A stretch of DNA of 64,000 nt from contig CM114272.1 in assembly GCA_050084515.1 (NCBI GenBank), positions 39,990,001 to 40,054,000 of the forward strand. The letters are read 5' to 3'. The translations under genes and the position numbers were made by a program. Below, piece after piece: positions 11,344-21,102 of the stretch (position 1 is the stretch's first letter; each line of letters starts with the position of its first letter). The notes under the pieces are model-generated. The model was not told where the DNA came from, searched no databases, and worked only from the letters and a program-made list of their open reading frames with translations. The DNA comes from Blasia pusilla (taxonomy: Eukaryota > Marchantiophyta > Marchantiopsida > Blasiales).

Positions 11344-12276
11344 TTGAAATTTGTGTTATGTATACTCCTCATGCCAAATTTGCATAAACTTAAGCAATAT
11401 ACCTATATGGGCATAGAATTCTCAGAAGATTGCATGTGGGATGCACACATTAAGATGACTATTGAGAAAGGCCACAAGAAGGTAAACGGTCTGTCCAGAT
11501 TCCTACACTGTCGGGACATCACATCAAAAGTAAAGCGCTCTATCATTTTGCATACCATTCGTCCCTCGCTGGAATATGGGGCAGTAGTGTGGGATGCCAA
11601 TACCAAACAAAGGGACAGGCTTGAAGGTGTGCAGTTGAAGGCGTTTCGGGGTATGATGCTAACTTCGGCACGAATAGCCCGAGTTGGTGTGAGATCAAAA
11701 CTTGGTGTGGAACCCTTGGAGGATAGCCGTGACATCGCCAAGTTGAAATGGCACAGGAAGCTGGAGACAATAGACTCCCATTGCTATCCTAAAGAGGTAA
11801 TGGGGAAAACTGGGACCCAAAGAAGACCCGTAAAGCAGGCCAAATCTTGGACGAAAAAGATTCAAGAGATTGTGCAAGCATCCAAGATCCCAACCAGGCC
11901 TGAACAGTGGGAGCAAGATGAGAAAGCATTCATGGATACCATAACCAAAGCAGTGTACAAACGCTCACAGTTGAACAACACGGAGGAAGCCATGAAAATG
12001 TCGCACCTCTCTCTTTTGACGGTATATCCTGAGAAGGGAGAACTAAAGAAATATTTGTGGGGAACCCCTTGCTTGGGAACCTAACTCAAGTCCAAGTTCA
12101 GGACGGGGGCAATCCCCTTGAACCATAAGAAAAGCACGATGGGAATACAACTAAACTCTTGCACCTTGTGTGACGATGGGGATGAAACCTCCAGTCACTA
12201 CTTGGTCTCCTGCGCAAAATTCACAACACACAGAGCAAGAGCGTATGGTGATATTGCTAAACTAGTAACCCCATAA
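11344..12276 (+). pseudogene. LINE reverse transcriptase C-terminal half with CCHC finger
   Basis: This frame encodes the end of a non-LTR retrotransposon ORF2. It begins in the post-catalytic region: YMGIEFSEDCMWDAHIK, then LHTIRPSLEYGAVVWD at about residues 68-83, the conserved YG..vW block after the thumb. It ends with a C-x2-C-x8-H-x4-C finger at 12160-12213, the usual C-terminal zinc motif of plant and animal LINEs. One TAA at 12082-12084 interrupts an otherwise continuous frame. The fingers and palm with the catalytic YADD box are absent, so this is a 5'-truncated copy, which is typical of LINEs. Sequence to about 12490 is shared with the copy at 48940-49640 and is probably its 3' UTR. 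Confidence 0.85.
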
Positions 12277-12490
12277 TTTTTCAACACATTCAATAGCCTT
12301 GATTCATTGCCCTAAGTTGCTGCACTGGTAAGTAATGTTTATTGGGGATCCCAATCAGGTAAAGTAGATGGTGTGGTGAAGAATTTCTTGGTTGACACTT
12401 AGAAGCTCCGCACCAACACATTGTTTGGTCATCACTCACACTATATGAGAGTGTCTCCCTCCTCTCATATGGTACCTTCTTCACTTGTTC
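12277..12490 (+). mobile_element. LINE 3' untranslated region
   Basis: The sequence containing a TTGCCCTAAGTTGCTGCA block and then GGTAAGTAATGT recurs, diverged, at 49150-49200. A weaker match is at 19790-19900. It follows directly from the LINE coding frame, so it is best read as that family's 3' tail. No terminal poly(A) is obvious. Confidence 0.6.
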
Positions 12491-12585
12491 CTCTCTCTAC
12501 ACCCATCCCCGTCTCAAGCACCGTCCAACCTGGGCGCGTGGTCTGTGGTCGTAAGGCTACGACAGACACTACTTAATGAGTACAA

Positions 12586-13023
12586 TCTCTCATGTCAAAC
12601 CAAACCCATTCTCCTAATGAGAGGCTTAGGTTACACATACAAGGCAAGGAGGACCATAGCTGTGCCTCCTTATGCGAAGAGGTTCAACAAAGAGAGAATG
12701 AGCTCTCAAGCTCTCTCTCTTGGAGGTATACCCCCTTCCCTCTCCCAAGTTCTCTCCACAGTAACATATGCTCGTTGGTCACCTCCTTGGCTCTTGACCT
12801 GCTGTAGTGGATCAAGGGCTACTTCCCAAAGTGGGAAGTCAACTATACCAAAAATTGTAACTTACCAAAAAATAGTAAGTTCCTCAATATGGCTCCAAAT
12901 GAGCCGAAACGAAGGGGAAACCTACTCTCTCAGGTTACTTGTGGCCTCAATAGGTCATCCTCCTGAGGTTGTCCTCTAGTAGCTCCAAAGGCCCTCTACT
13001 AAATCTCCTCGATCTATCCTAAA
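12586..13023 (-). repeat. LTR segment (family R1) of the methyltransferase gypsy family
   Basis: Family R1 is marked by a block with GGCAAGGAGGACCATAGC and a later GAGCCGAAACGAAGGGGAAACC. Copies in this window are at 12586-13023, 14457-14790 (partial), 20405-20830 (reverse), 39008-39790 and 57310-57812. At 39008-39790 it lies directly 3' of the gypsy integrase and PHD finger on the minus strand, and here it abuts another minus-strand gypsy remnant, so it is inferred to be that family's LTR. Its ends TATCCTAAAA at 13014-13023. Confidence 0.65.
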
Positions 13024-13385
13024 ATAAGTTCTCTACAAGCCCTCGTGCAAGTCATACTTGCACAAATGCCTCTTCAATATTTTAATACTCCGCTAGTCCG
13101 TCAACCCAAAGATGATCTCGGGAAGTAATGTGGTGGTCAATCAACACCTTATCCCACAAGGCCCAAAACTCCCCTCAAAACTCTGTACCCTAGTTAGTTA
13201 ATGACTTGGGCATAGGTTATGAATCAACCCATCTTTTTCTTGGTTGAGTGTCCCAAATATATGTACCATGTAGAAATCATACTCATGCAATAATAGAGCC
13301 CATCCAACCGGCTTTCCTAGAAGCTTGTGAGTGGTTGATGATCAATAAATAAAGTAAAGGGCTTGTCAAATAAGTACCACCTAAA
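13024..13385 (-). pseudogene. Internally deleted gypsy remnant (integrase joined to RNase H)
   Basis: Nucleotide similarity to the minus-strand gypsy at 39956-46074 comes in two parts. 13024-13190 matches the integrase core around 40660-40810. 13200-13385 matches the region around 41590-41790 between RNase H and integrase. The stretch between them is missing, so this is an internally deleted copy. It is heavily mutated with no usable frame. The adjoining R1 segment is its probable 3' LTR. The CACTA-type end at 13390 follows at once, which marks an insertion or breakpoint. Confidence 0.6.
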
Positions 13386-13389
13386 ATAC

Positions 13390-14390
13390 CACTAGAAGGG
13401 AAACTATGTTTATAACTAGGATTTATGACTCATTTGAGTCATATATCACGATCCACGACTAGGAATGACTATTGACTCGTTGAGTCATAAAAGCTAGGTT
13501 ATAAATTTGGAATGACTAGGGAAACTACAAGGGTTTGTTTACATGGAAGTATTTTTCCTTCCTATATGACTCAATGGTTGAGTCATAGAGGGAGGACTAC
13601 CACCTCACTAATGTGACATGGCAAAACACTATTGAGACATGTAAAACTTGACAAGTCAACATACAATGTGGATAAAAGGACAATTTGTCTAGTTGTTATG
13701 ATATGTCTATCATAGTAAGTTAGTAGGAGGGACTTATACAACTATTGAAGTCATGTTTTGAATATACTAGTAAAGATATTGAACCAAGGTAATCATTAAA
13801 GTTGACCATCCTAGTCATGAAATGAGTAAATTTTAGGGCTTGGGACATGTATGATTGTGGGAGTAATTTTATAATGACTAGTTAGGTAAATGAATCGGGG
13901 AAGTCATCAAAGTTGATCATTTTAGTGAAGAAATGAGTAAATGTTAGGGCTTGGGACATGCATGGTTGTGAGAGTCATTTAATAATGACTAGTTAGGTAA
14001 TTGACTCTAGGAAGTCGTTAAAGTTGATCATTTTAGTCAAGAAATGAGTAAAGTTTAGGGCTTGGGACATGTATGATTGTGGGAGTCATTTTATAATGAC
14101 TAGTTAGGTAATTGAATCGGGGAAGTAGTTAAAGTTGATCATTTTAGTGAAGAAATAAGTAAATGTTAGGGCTTGGGACATGCATGGTTGTGAGAGTCAT
14201 TTAATAATGACTAGTTAGGTAATTGACTCTAGGAAGTCGTTAAAGTTGATCATTTTAGTCAAGAAATTAGTAAATTTCAAGCTTTGGGAAGTATATGACT
14301 ATGGAAGTCATTTTGTCATGACTAGTCGTTAGGGAATTGAACTAGGGTAATCATTAAAGTTGACCATCCTAGTTAGGACTAAACTAACGA
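13390..14390. mobile_element. CACTA-type element end with subterminal repeats
   Basis: A CACTAGAAGGGAAA terminus at 13390 resembles the CACTAGAAGAAAA terminus at 46075. Both continue with a TTATAACTAG block. Behind it ATGACT and AGTCAT hexamers are frequent, as in subterminal transposase-binding repeats of CACTA (En/Spm) elements. A 111-bp tandem array occupies 13780-14380. No matching right terminus (reverse CTTCTAGTG end) was found, so this is a partial or non-autonomous copy. Confidence 0.55.
13780..14380 (+). repeat. 111-bp tandem array, about 5.4 units, alternating types
   Basis: Units start at about 13780, 13891, 14002, 14113, 14224 and (partial) 14338, at 111-bp spacing with one 114-bp unit. 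Units 2 and 4 begin TGAATCGGGG and units 3 and 5 begin TGACTCTAGG, so the array is a 222-bp higher-order dimer. Most units carry AGTCAT and ATGACT in inverted orientation about 6 bp apart (for example 13973-13990). Confidence 0.88.
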
Positions 14391-14456
14391 GGTTAACAAT
14401 AACTTACACTTGCAAAGAAATATTCTTATAAGGAGCTCTCAACTCTACGAATCATG

Positions 14457-14790
14457 TTGTGCGCGTACACATTGCTACACAACATACATCGCTGTCATCA
14501 AACACGTACACAAAACACACATGATCCCAAGCTAACTCATAGAATCCACACTCGAGACGATACGTGCCAAAATATCTCCAATAAATCAAGTAATACTCTC
14601 TTAATATGTCTCATATGGTGCATACAAATCTTTCTCTCTCATGTCAAACTAAGCCCACTCTCCTAATAAGAGGCTTGGGTTACACACACAAGGCAAGGAG
14701 GACCATAATTCCGCCGCTTCATGTCAAAAGGTTCAACAAAGAGAGAATGAGCTCTCGAGCTCTCTCTCCTTGAGGTATACCTCTCCTTGA
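14457..14790 (-). repeat. Partial R1 LTR copy
   Basis: 14457-14590 matches the terminal module seen at 39013-39140 and 39657-39786 (ACACAACATACATCGCT...AAAATATCTCCAAT). It is followed by the start of the R1 core at 14638-14790, which ends at a short duplication of CTCCTTGAGGTATACC. Orientation is given relative to the gypsy coding strand. Confidence 0.65.
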
Positions 14791-14798
14791 GGTATACC

Positions 14799-14825
14799 AG
14801 TCAGTCAGTCAGTCAGTCAGTCAGA
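14799..14825. repeat. (GTCA)n microsatellite
   Basis: About six perfect CAGT/GTCA tetranucleotide repeats at the junction between the R1 fragment and the following LTR fragment. Confidence 0.9.
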
Positions 14826-15918
14826 GGAGTTTGTGTCTTGGAGGAGTGAAAAAAACTATAAAGACTTCCAAGGAAGATCTGTAAAGAACTTCTTTGCAGC
14901 CAAAGTTCCAAATGAGTCTTCATACAAAGATTGTAAACGAAGACCAAAGAGCAAAGACTGTGAACAAAGAACGAAGATCAAAGAGTCTTTGCAAAGATAG
15001 GACTGTGGAGACTACGAAGATTGCGGAGAGCGTGAAGACTGTGAAGAATTAACCGTCAGGGGGGTTTCGAAAGCCAAAAATGGAGCGGCGCAGCGGTTAA
15101 GAGGGAGCGGAAATAAATCGCCAAGGCAACCAACCGACTTAGGAAGGTGGAGGGTTGGATAATTTGAATCGAGGAGGTTAGGAGTAGCGGTTAGCAATCT
15201 AGATTAGAATAGGAAGATCAATCAAGGATTGTAAAAGACTATTTAAAGAGTAAATAAGAAGAAGAAGGGATCATTCCCTCGTGTCTTGAATTTCCCAATA
15301 CTGTTTCGTGTATCTTGAGTTTATCAACAGTCTTGGTGAGTGTGTAAGAAGTTTTGTTGAGGGATGATCCAAGTTGAAGAGTCTTTGACTTTCTGAAGCT
15401 TGTAATACTTTTCTAGTTTTTTCCACTCTTTGATGCAGAAGAAGAGTCTTCTCTCATGCTTTCTGATGTGCGGAGTTGAATGTAAAACTTTATTGGGCTT
15501 CAGTAGAGATGAGAGTTGAGTCCTGTAGTTTCAAAATTCCAGAAGATAATCAGGAAGAAGCGTAGGAAAGCTGTTAGACAGTGAGTAACCTGCCATGACA
15601 GATTTAGTTCTCAAAGTAGGGTGAGCCACCATTCTTGAGGCCTCTTCAAGGTCTTCATGGAGTTTTATTATTGTAGATTCGCAAGAGTCTTCGTATGCAC
15701 TTGAGAAGAGTCTTTTCCAAGAGGAAAGAAAAAACCTTTCATTCTTTTGTACTTGTAAGACATTGTCGTTGTAGTTAGTGAGTAAAATCATTGAAGAAGG
15801 AGTTATTCTTGTTATTTCTTATAAAACCTCTCTTTACTCAAGAAACAATGGTCTCTTGGGAACAAACTTTATACTTTTCAATCGAAAGAGTATCTTTTTC
15901 CTTGAGTTGTATATTACA
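14826..15918 (+). mobile_element. Truncated LTR of the 28202-38035 gypsy family
   Basis: From about 15020 to 15918 this matches the LTRs at 28202-29664 and 36544-38035 closely. Shared landmarks are the CTATTTAAAGAG TATA-like block near 15238, GCCATGACAGATTTAGTTCT near 15592, and the end TTGTATATTACA at 15907-15918, identical to the end of the solo LTR at 25708-27065. The 5' part is missing or diverged. It is a solo, truncated LTR with no internal sequence beside it. Confidence 0.75.
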
Positions 15919-15979
15919 CTTCTCTAGCTTTAAAAATGGATCATCGGTAGTTCTAACCTACACACTTCTCCGTATGCAT

Positions 15980-16264
15980 TTATGGCCGGAGCATAGTTGA
16001 ACCTAATGCATTGCCAAAAGTTACTTGAGGCGGTTCATCATCTATATTGGGAGTCCATAGGGTATGATTTGGATCGATGACATCTGTCAAATTGATCCTC
16101 ACCATGCCAAGTGGAATCTCTTTCCCATGGAACTTTTCTCCGCCTCCAAAACTTGTGATAACTCCAGAGCCGAGGACCATCATGCTCAACTTTGTCTTAA
16201 TGAGGTGAACATCTTCGCCAATACTCAATTGTAAATATCGCCAATACGAAGTTGCATTCGTCAA
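15980..16264 (-). pseudogene. DUF8039-like domain remnant (Ptta/En-Spm type)
   Basis: A 94-residue minus-strand frame has the pattern IGEDVHL...LGSGVITS...FHGKEIPLGMVRINLTDVI...LGST. It matches the last exon of the gene at 22394-25655 (IGNEVSFTK...YGVVTG...FHGKDIPYGIVHVSL) and the small DUF8039 domain found at the C-terminus of plant En/Spm-associated transposase_24 proteins. No other exon is visible beside it, so it is an orphan fragment. Its function in the transposon protein is unknown. Confidence 0.6.
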
Positions 16265-17200
16265 TATATTAAAACTTACATCTTTTATTAATATTCAAAA
16301 CCAAAAAAGGGAAGTATGCTATATTTTACCTTTTTGAATGACCACTATGTGAGAATTTCATTAGTGTTGCACCACAAAGTAATTGTCCACATAAATAATT
16401 ATCACCATATGTAGCATGAAACAATATGAATAGCAAACCTACATATTCCCTTAGGATCCAAAGGCGGTAAACCATAAAAGCAAACTAATGCGTGCGCGAG
16501 CCTATGACCATAAAGAGTCTCCACCAACCGCTGCGATCCATGGGGCAGGCCAGCCGTGCCCAAAAATGTTAATCCAAAGCTATGATTCTTGAAACGCCCT
16601 GCCTCAAACCCGTAACCCTCCCCCCTCCATCATGTGGCTCGAAGTTAGTTCCTCTTCATCTTCGGGCTGGGATATATTTAGCCAGCTTTCGCTCTCTCAT
16701 ACGATGGGGGGAAAGTATGCCTAGTCGTTTCGCCAAGCCCGATTTGTGCCTCCCAACCTTTGCAGTCGTCCAATGCTTGCTCGCATCCGGGACAAGTTGT
16801 CGCCGTTGCAGGGGATTGAAGTAGTTCGGCGCGGTTCACGGTCAGAAGGAGATCACCTGAATTAGCTTTCCACATGGCCAGCAAGCCCAGTGGACCGGTG
16901 GTGTTGTAGCCAATGACATTTGCGAGGATCGGTGAAGCTAGGAGATGAAGTAGGCTGTAGCTACTATGAGGGACGCAACCGTGGCCACAAAGCATTTTCC
17001 ATATTTTAGAAAGCAGATAAACCAATTTTTTTCCTGCAGTTGTTTCGGTCCTCGAGCGTCCACGTACGCCGAACGTGTCATCATGATCGAGCGAAACGAC
17101 TTTTATTTGCTGCCTGTGATCCAAATTTCTCTTCGAGGGTCTCTATCACTCTCTCTAATTGTGGTTGTGGCCGTAGATTCCGAGCGCAATAGCACGTAAA
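16265..17200. other. Upstream region of the monooxygenase gene, no recognised gene
   Basis: 16678-17124 is open on the minus strand (148 residues) but I recognise no domain and it may be chance. Base composition rises in GC from about 16500 onward, like the monooxygenase gene and unlike the AT-rich transposon flanks. The 17200-17454 part is the likely promoter and 5' leader. Confidence 0.4.
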
Positions 17201-17454
17201 TGAACAGGAAAATATCTTAGGAACAGCGAGTGCGGACTGATTGTGGAGGCCGACGAACAGTGAGTCCATGGCGGTCGTACATTGCGGACGTCCGAAAAAA
17301 CCACGGGACAGCTTGGGAGCTTCGGAAGATCGAATAATAATGGTGGACGAACAACCGCGAGACAGTGAGTGTGAGGAGTGCCGGGGGTACACTTCTCAAT
17401 TCTCTTGAGCTCTCAGAATCAAAGAGCCGAGACGAGAAAGTCTTTGTAATCACC

Positions 17455-19245
17455 ATGGGATCGCTGGGGCCGGAAGAGCTTGTGAAGACATGGCTGTCTG
17501 AATTTGACGATGCTCTGCTAAAGCAAGAGTTGTCACGAGTAGTGGGGCTCTTCCTGGAGGAATGTTTCTGGAGGGATTTTGCGAGCTTCACCTGGAACTT
17601 GCACACTGCGGAGTCGCGAGATGAGATCGCGGAGATGCTAGAAGCGACGCTCACGCGTACCAAGCCCACAGGTTGGGAAATCGACGGGGAAGCATTCGAG
17701 AATGGAGATATGGCGGAGGCGTTTATCAAATTCGAGACCTCGGTCGCCAGAGGACAAGGATACCTACGACTGAAGGGCAAGAAATGCTGGACTCTCCTAA
17801 CTCAAATCACGGAGCTGAAAGGACACGAAGAGAAGTCAGGCGTGCGGCGACCCTGGGGGGCACAGCACGGTTATGCCCCAGGAACGAAGACATGGCTGGA
17901 GCGGAAAACGGAGGAGCAAGCTGAGCTCGGATACAGGACGCAGCCATACTGCGTGGTGGTCGGTGGAGGGCAGGCTGGAATCACGATCGGAGCGAGGTTG
18001 AAGCAGCTGGGCGTGCCGACCATCATCGTCGAGAAGAATGAAAAGCCCGGTGACTCCTGGCGCAATCGATACAAGTCTCTTTGCCTCCACGATCCTGTGT
18101 GGTATGATCACTTCCCCTACCTCCCGTTCCCCAGCAACTGGCCCGTGTTTTCGCCCAAGGATAAGCTTGGAGATTGGCTGGAAGCCTACACCAATTTCAT
18201 GGAGCTCGTCTACTGGGGCTCAACGGAATGCAAATCCTCACGCTATGATTCATCCGAGGGCCGGTGGGAGATTGTGGTGGAGAGGGCCGGAACGGAGGTA
18301 ATACTGCGCCCCGCACAGATGATCCTCGCCACGGGCATGTCCGGGATGCCGCATATGCCGCGCTTCCGTGGTGCAGAATCCTTCCAGGGCGTGCAGTGCC
18401 ATTCCAGCAAGTTCGCGGGCGGGAAGGAGTGGGTTGGCAAGCAATGCGTCGTCATCGGTTCCAACAATTCTGCCCATGACATCTGCGCGAGTCTGTGGGA
18501 GAATGGAGCTGCTCAGGTGACGATGGTGCAGAAGAGCTCCACTCACATCGTGCAGACGAAAAACGTTCTCACTCAATTTGGAAAGAGCGGCTACTGCGAA
18601 AACCCCCCGTTCTCACTGGACAAAACGGACCTCAAATTCGCCTCGGTTCCTCACAAGCTCATGGCTCCCCTGAGTATCCCTGACATCAAGCGCATTGCCG
18701 AGGACGAAGCCGAATTCTACGATCGCCTGAGAAAAGTAGGGTTCATGCTGGACTTCGGAGACGACGGATCCGGACTTTTCATGAAGTATCTGAGACGAGG
18801 GAGTGGCTACTACATCGATGTCGGAGCCTCCGAGCTCGTGGCGAGCGGTAAAATCAAGCTCAAGAGCGGAGTGGGAGTGCAGGAAGTGAAGCCAAAGTCG
18901 TTGCTGCTAAGCGATGGCACCGAGCTTCCTGCCGATGTGCTAATCTACGCCACCGGGTATGGCCCCATGAACGAGTGGGCCGCGAAGCTGATATCGCAGG
19001 AGGTGGCAGAAAAGGTGGGCAAGGTCTGGGGCCTAGGATCCAACACCACCAAAGACCCCGGACCATGGGAGAGGGAACTGCGCAATATGTGGAAGCCCAC
19101 GCATCAGCCAGGCTTGTGGTTTCATGGCGGAAACATTCACCAGTGCAGACACTATTCCCTCATCCTAGGTCTCCAAATCAAAGCCAGAATGGAAGGGATT
19201 CCGACGCCTGTTTATGCACTTCCCAAGGTCAACCATACCACCTGA
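17455..19245 (+). CDS. Flavin-dependent monooxygenase (FMO/YUCCA-like) with N-terminal NTF2-like domain
   Basis: This is a single uninterrupted frame of 596 residues. ATG 17455 is chosen because it has a strong ATCACCATGGGA context and starts the conserved sequence; the frame stays open to an upstream ATG at 17365. Residues about 10-125 resemble an NTF2/SnoaL-like domain (FTWNLHTAESRDEI). The FAD site VVVGGGQAG is at 167-175. The FMO signature F-x-G-x3-H-x3-F is at 310-320 and the NADPH site VVIGSNNSA at 332-340. The ATGY motif is at 499-502. Such proteins use FAD and NADPH to oxygenate small soft nucleophiles or keto acids; the true substrate is unknown. The roughly 600-residue form with this N-terminal domain is common in fungi and bacteria, and classical plant YUCCAs are shorter (about 400 residues) and spliced. 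The gene has no introns and is more GC-rich than its flanks. It is the only intact cellular gene seen here. Confidence 0.93.
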   Translation: MGSLGPEELVKTWLSEFDDALLKQELSRVVGLFLEECFWRDFASFTWNLHTAESRDEIAEMLEATLTRTKPTGWEIDGEAFENGDMAEAFIKFETSVARGQGYLRLKGKKCWTLLTQITELKGHEEKSGVRRPWGAQHGYAPGTKTWLERKTEEQAELGYRTQPYCVVVGGGQAGITIGARLKQLGVPTIIVEKNEKPGDSWRNRYKSLCLHDPVWYDHFPYLPFPSNWPVFSPKDKLGDWLEAYTNFMELVYWGSTECKSSRYDSSEGRWEIVVERAGTEVILRPAQMILATGMSGMPHMPRFRGAESFQGVQCHSSKFAGGKEWVGKQCVVIGSNNSAHDICASLWENGAAQVTMVQKSSTHIVQTKNVLTQFGKSGYCENPPFSLDKTDLKFASVPHKLMAPLSIPDIKRIAEDEAEFYDRLRKVGFMLDFGDDGSGLFMKYLRRGSGYYIDVGASELVASGKIKLKSGVGVQEVKPKSLLLSDGTELPADVLIYATGYGPMNEWAAKLISQEVAEKVGKVWGLGSNTTKDPGPWERELRNMWKPTHQPGLWFHGGNIHQCRHYSLILGLQIKARMEGIPTPVYALPKVNHTT

Positions 19246-19347
19246 ACTGCTTCTTCCTCTCTCGAACTCAACTGGTGATGGACCGGGAGGAGAACCGAAA
19301 CACCGACTTTCAATCAATCGAATATCGTCCCGGGAAATTAGATGGAA

Positions 19348-19353
19348 AATAAA
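19348..19353 (+). terminator. Candidate polyadenylation signal of the monooxygenase gene
   Basis: AATAAA lies about 100 bases after the stop codon in the expected orientation. Plant signals are loose, so this is only a plausible site. Confidence 0.45.
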
Positions 19354-19399
19354 TTCTTGCGTTGTGTCCTTCGTGCAGAGAATCCACAATAGACCTTCA

Positions 19400-20087
19400 T
19401 GAAAACCCGCGAGGGTAAATCACCATTGTTTCGGGGAGACCTTGGATTGTTCACTCGTCCACAATAGATGTAAACTTGTGAGTGTAAACGATAAATATTG
19501 TGACGTGGCCTTGCATTGTCAACGGTTCATTATTTATCATCGTTTGTTGAAGTGTTGTTCTCGTAGTGGTTTGAAAAATCACTCCGTGTGAGTGTGTCCA
19601 TTCAAAACACTAGTAAGGTGTACGGGAAATAACAGTGTTTGAAGAATGAGTGTATAGCTCATGAAGGGAAGAAATTAATGATGTTGCACGAAGCATGGGA
19701 AATATTTTTTGCTGCCTAGTTGTCATGTCTCAACCAGAGAGGTGTTTACAAATCAAGAAGACACTCCTATAGTAATGTATAGATTTAATGGTCTCGATTG
19801 GTTGCGCAAAGCTGCAGTCGTCGTAAGTGCTTTTAACTGGGATCCCTTTCAGATGATGTAGATAGTGGAGTGAAGATCTTTGTTGGTTGATACTAGGATG
19901 GTACGTTGTATGATTAGAGTCAAACCGTGATCGCCCGACTTGTCGTAAGCACTTCGAGGAGACTAATAATTCCATATGTATGTCTATGATCACTAAAGTT
20001 TGGACTCCCGTGAGAGAAGCTTCGATTTAGTCATTATCTGTGACCGCCATCAACATGGTTTCAATAGAGCGTGTGCTCTACTGGCTC
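19400..20087. other. Spacer with a diverged LINE 3' tail
   Basis: 19790-19900 resembles the LINE 3' region at 12300-12420: a GATT..TTGC block, then AAG.TGC, then GATCCC and GTTGGTTGA in the same order. The rest of the interval shows no gene. The match is weak and was judged by eye. Confidence 0.4.
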
Positions 20088-20232
20088 TACGACGTGGAAT
20101 GGGTGTTTGATGATTGTCATGATGCGAATTCTAAAGGGTGGAAGAGCCAGTAAGGTCAGCGCCCTATTGGCTCTTCCACCCTCCACGTTCTGCAATGATG
20201 ACAAATATATAGCACCCATTCCACATCATACG
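20088..20232. repeat. Imperfect long inverted repeat (foldback)
   Basis: Arms of roughly 63 bases (20088-20151 and 20166-20232) are reverse complements with mismatches and bulges. The inner arm GGGTGGAAGAGCC and the outer arm GTGGAATGGGTG are nearly exact. The loop is about 12 bases. It could be a small foldback transposon or the precursor of a small RNA; the stem length suits either. Confidence 0.7.
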
Positions 20233-20404
20233 AATCACTAGTCACAATTGGAATTTTCATGGACTTTACCCCACAATTGGAACCACTAGTAAAGCGGAAA
20301 AAAAAGCCTCACTAAAGATGAGTGGAAAATCCTCCGAAGGTAAGAAAAACATCCCTCAAAGAAGGCCTTAATTAGCATTCTTTGTTGTTATTCTAACTTG
20401 TGTT

Positions 20405-20830
20405 TGTGATATGGATGACAAGAAGACGACCAAGGACGGGGCCACACGATTATCCGACTATTTTTCTCTTAGCGTCCTAGAGATGTATGTTATAATAAGT
20501 AGGGATAGATGGCTATTTGGAGTTAGAGGGACCTAACCTCCAATTAGCGAGCAATTGGAGATATATTGATACTTGATTGTCTCTATGTTGTCCCATCTCT
20601 TAGGATAAATCGACGAGATTCAATAGAACGTCTTTGAAGATAGTGGAAGATAACGTGAGGAGGTCAAGGATGACCTGCTGAGGCCACGGTTATCTTGAGA
20701 GAGAAATTTCCCCTTCGTTTCGGTTCATTTAGAAAAACTTATAGAAAAACTTATTATTTTTTGTAAGTTACCATTTTGAGCATAGTTGACTTTCCATTTT
20801 GGGAAGTGGTTCTTGCCCGATCTGCGTTAG
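20405..20830 (+). repeat. R1 LTR segment, opposite orientation, with adjoining gypsy 3' end
   Basis: Read on the minus strand this matches 39460-39950. It includes the GTCCCTCTAACTC and GCCATCTATCCCTA blocks that sit between the gypsy coding end and the LTR, and the GAAACGAAGGGGAAA block of the core. It is therefore a plus-strand gypsy 3' end plus LTR start. TTGGAGATAT at 20558-20567 marks the likely LTR start. Confidence 0.6.
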
Positions 20831-21102
20831 AGATAGTACTTAGGATCTTAATGCAAGTCGGGCCGCTCCCCTTCGGACGGGTGAGAGGGACACATCCGGG
20901 GCTCACATTTATCCAACTAAGAAACTAAATTCCCTATGTCACTTAATAACTTCCGGCAACATTTCGATTACCGCTATTTAGTCACTTGAGCTTCGGATAT
21001 CCGTGACGGGGATTTCCACCATGATGATACATCTTCCTTCATGTAAGGATGTCGCCATATATCATGGAGACATTACATCAAACATCGAATGGTGTTTGAA
21101 AT

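Noticed and set aside
13780-14380. CRISPR-like regularly spaced repeats
   Set aside because: The units are contiguous 111-bp tandem repeats without unique spacers, in a eukaryotic context.
17365-17454. Upstream ATG of the monooxygenase frame as the start
   Set aside because: The 30 extra residues look like leader sequence and the ATG at 17455 has a far better initiation context.
17217-17780. 187-residue minus-strand frame overlapping the monooxygenase start
   Set aside because: Shadow of a GC-rich real gene on the other strand; Ser/Arg-rich with no domain.
17455-19245. Calling the monooxygenase a canonical plant YUCCA gene
   Set aside because: It has an extra N-terminal domain, about 600 residues and no introns, unlike classical YUCCA genes; the substrate is left open.
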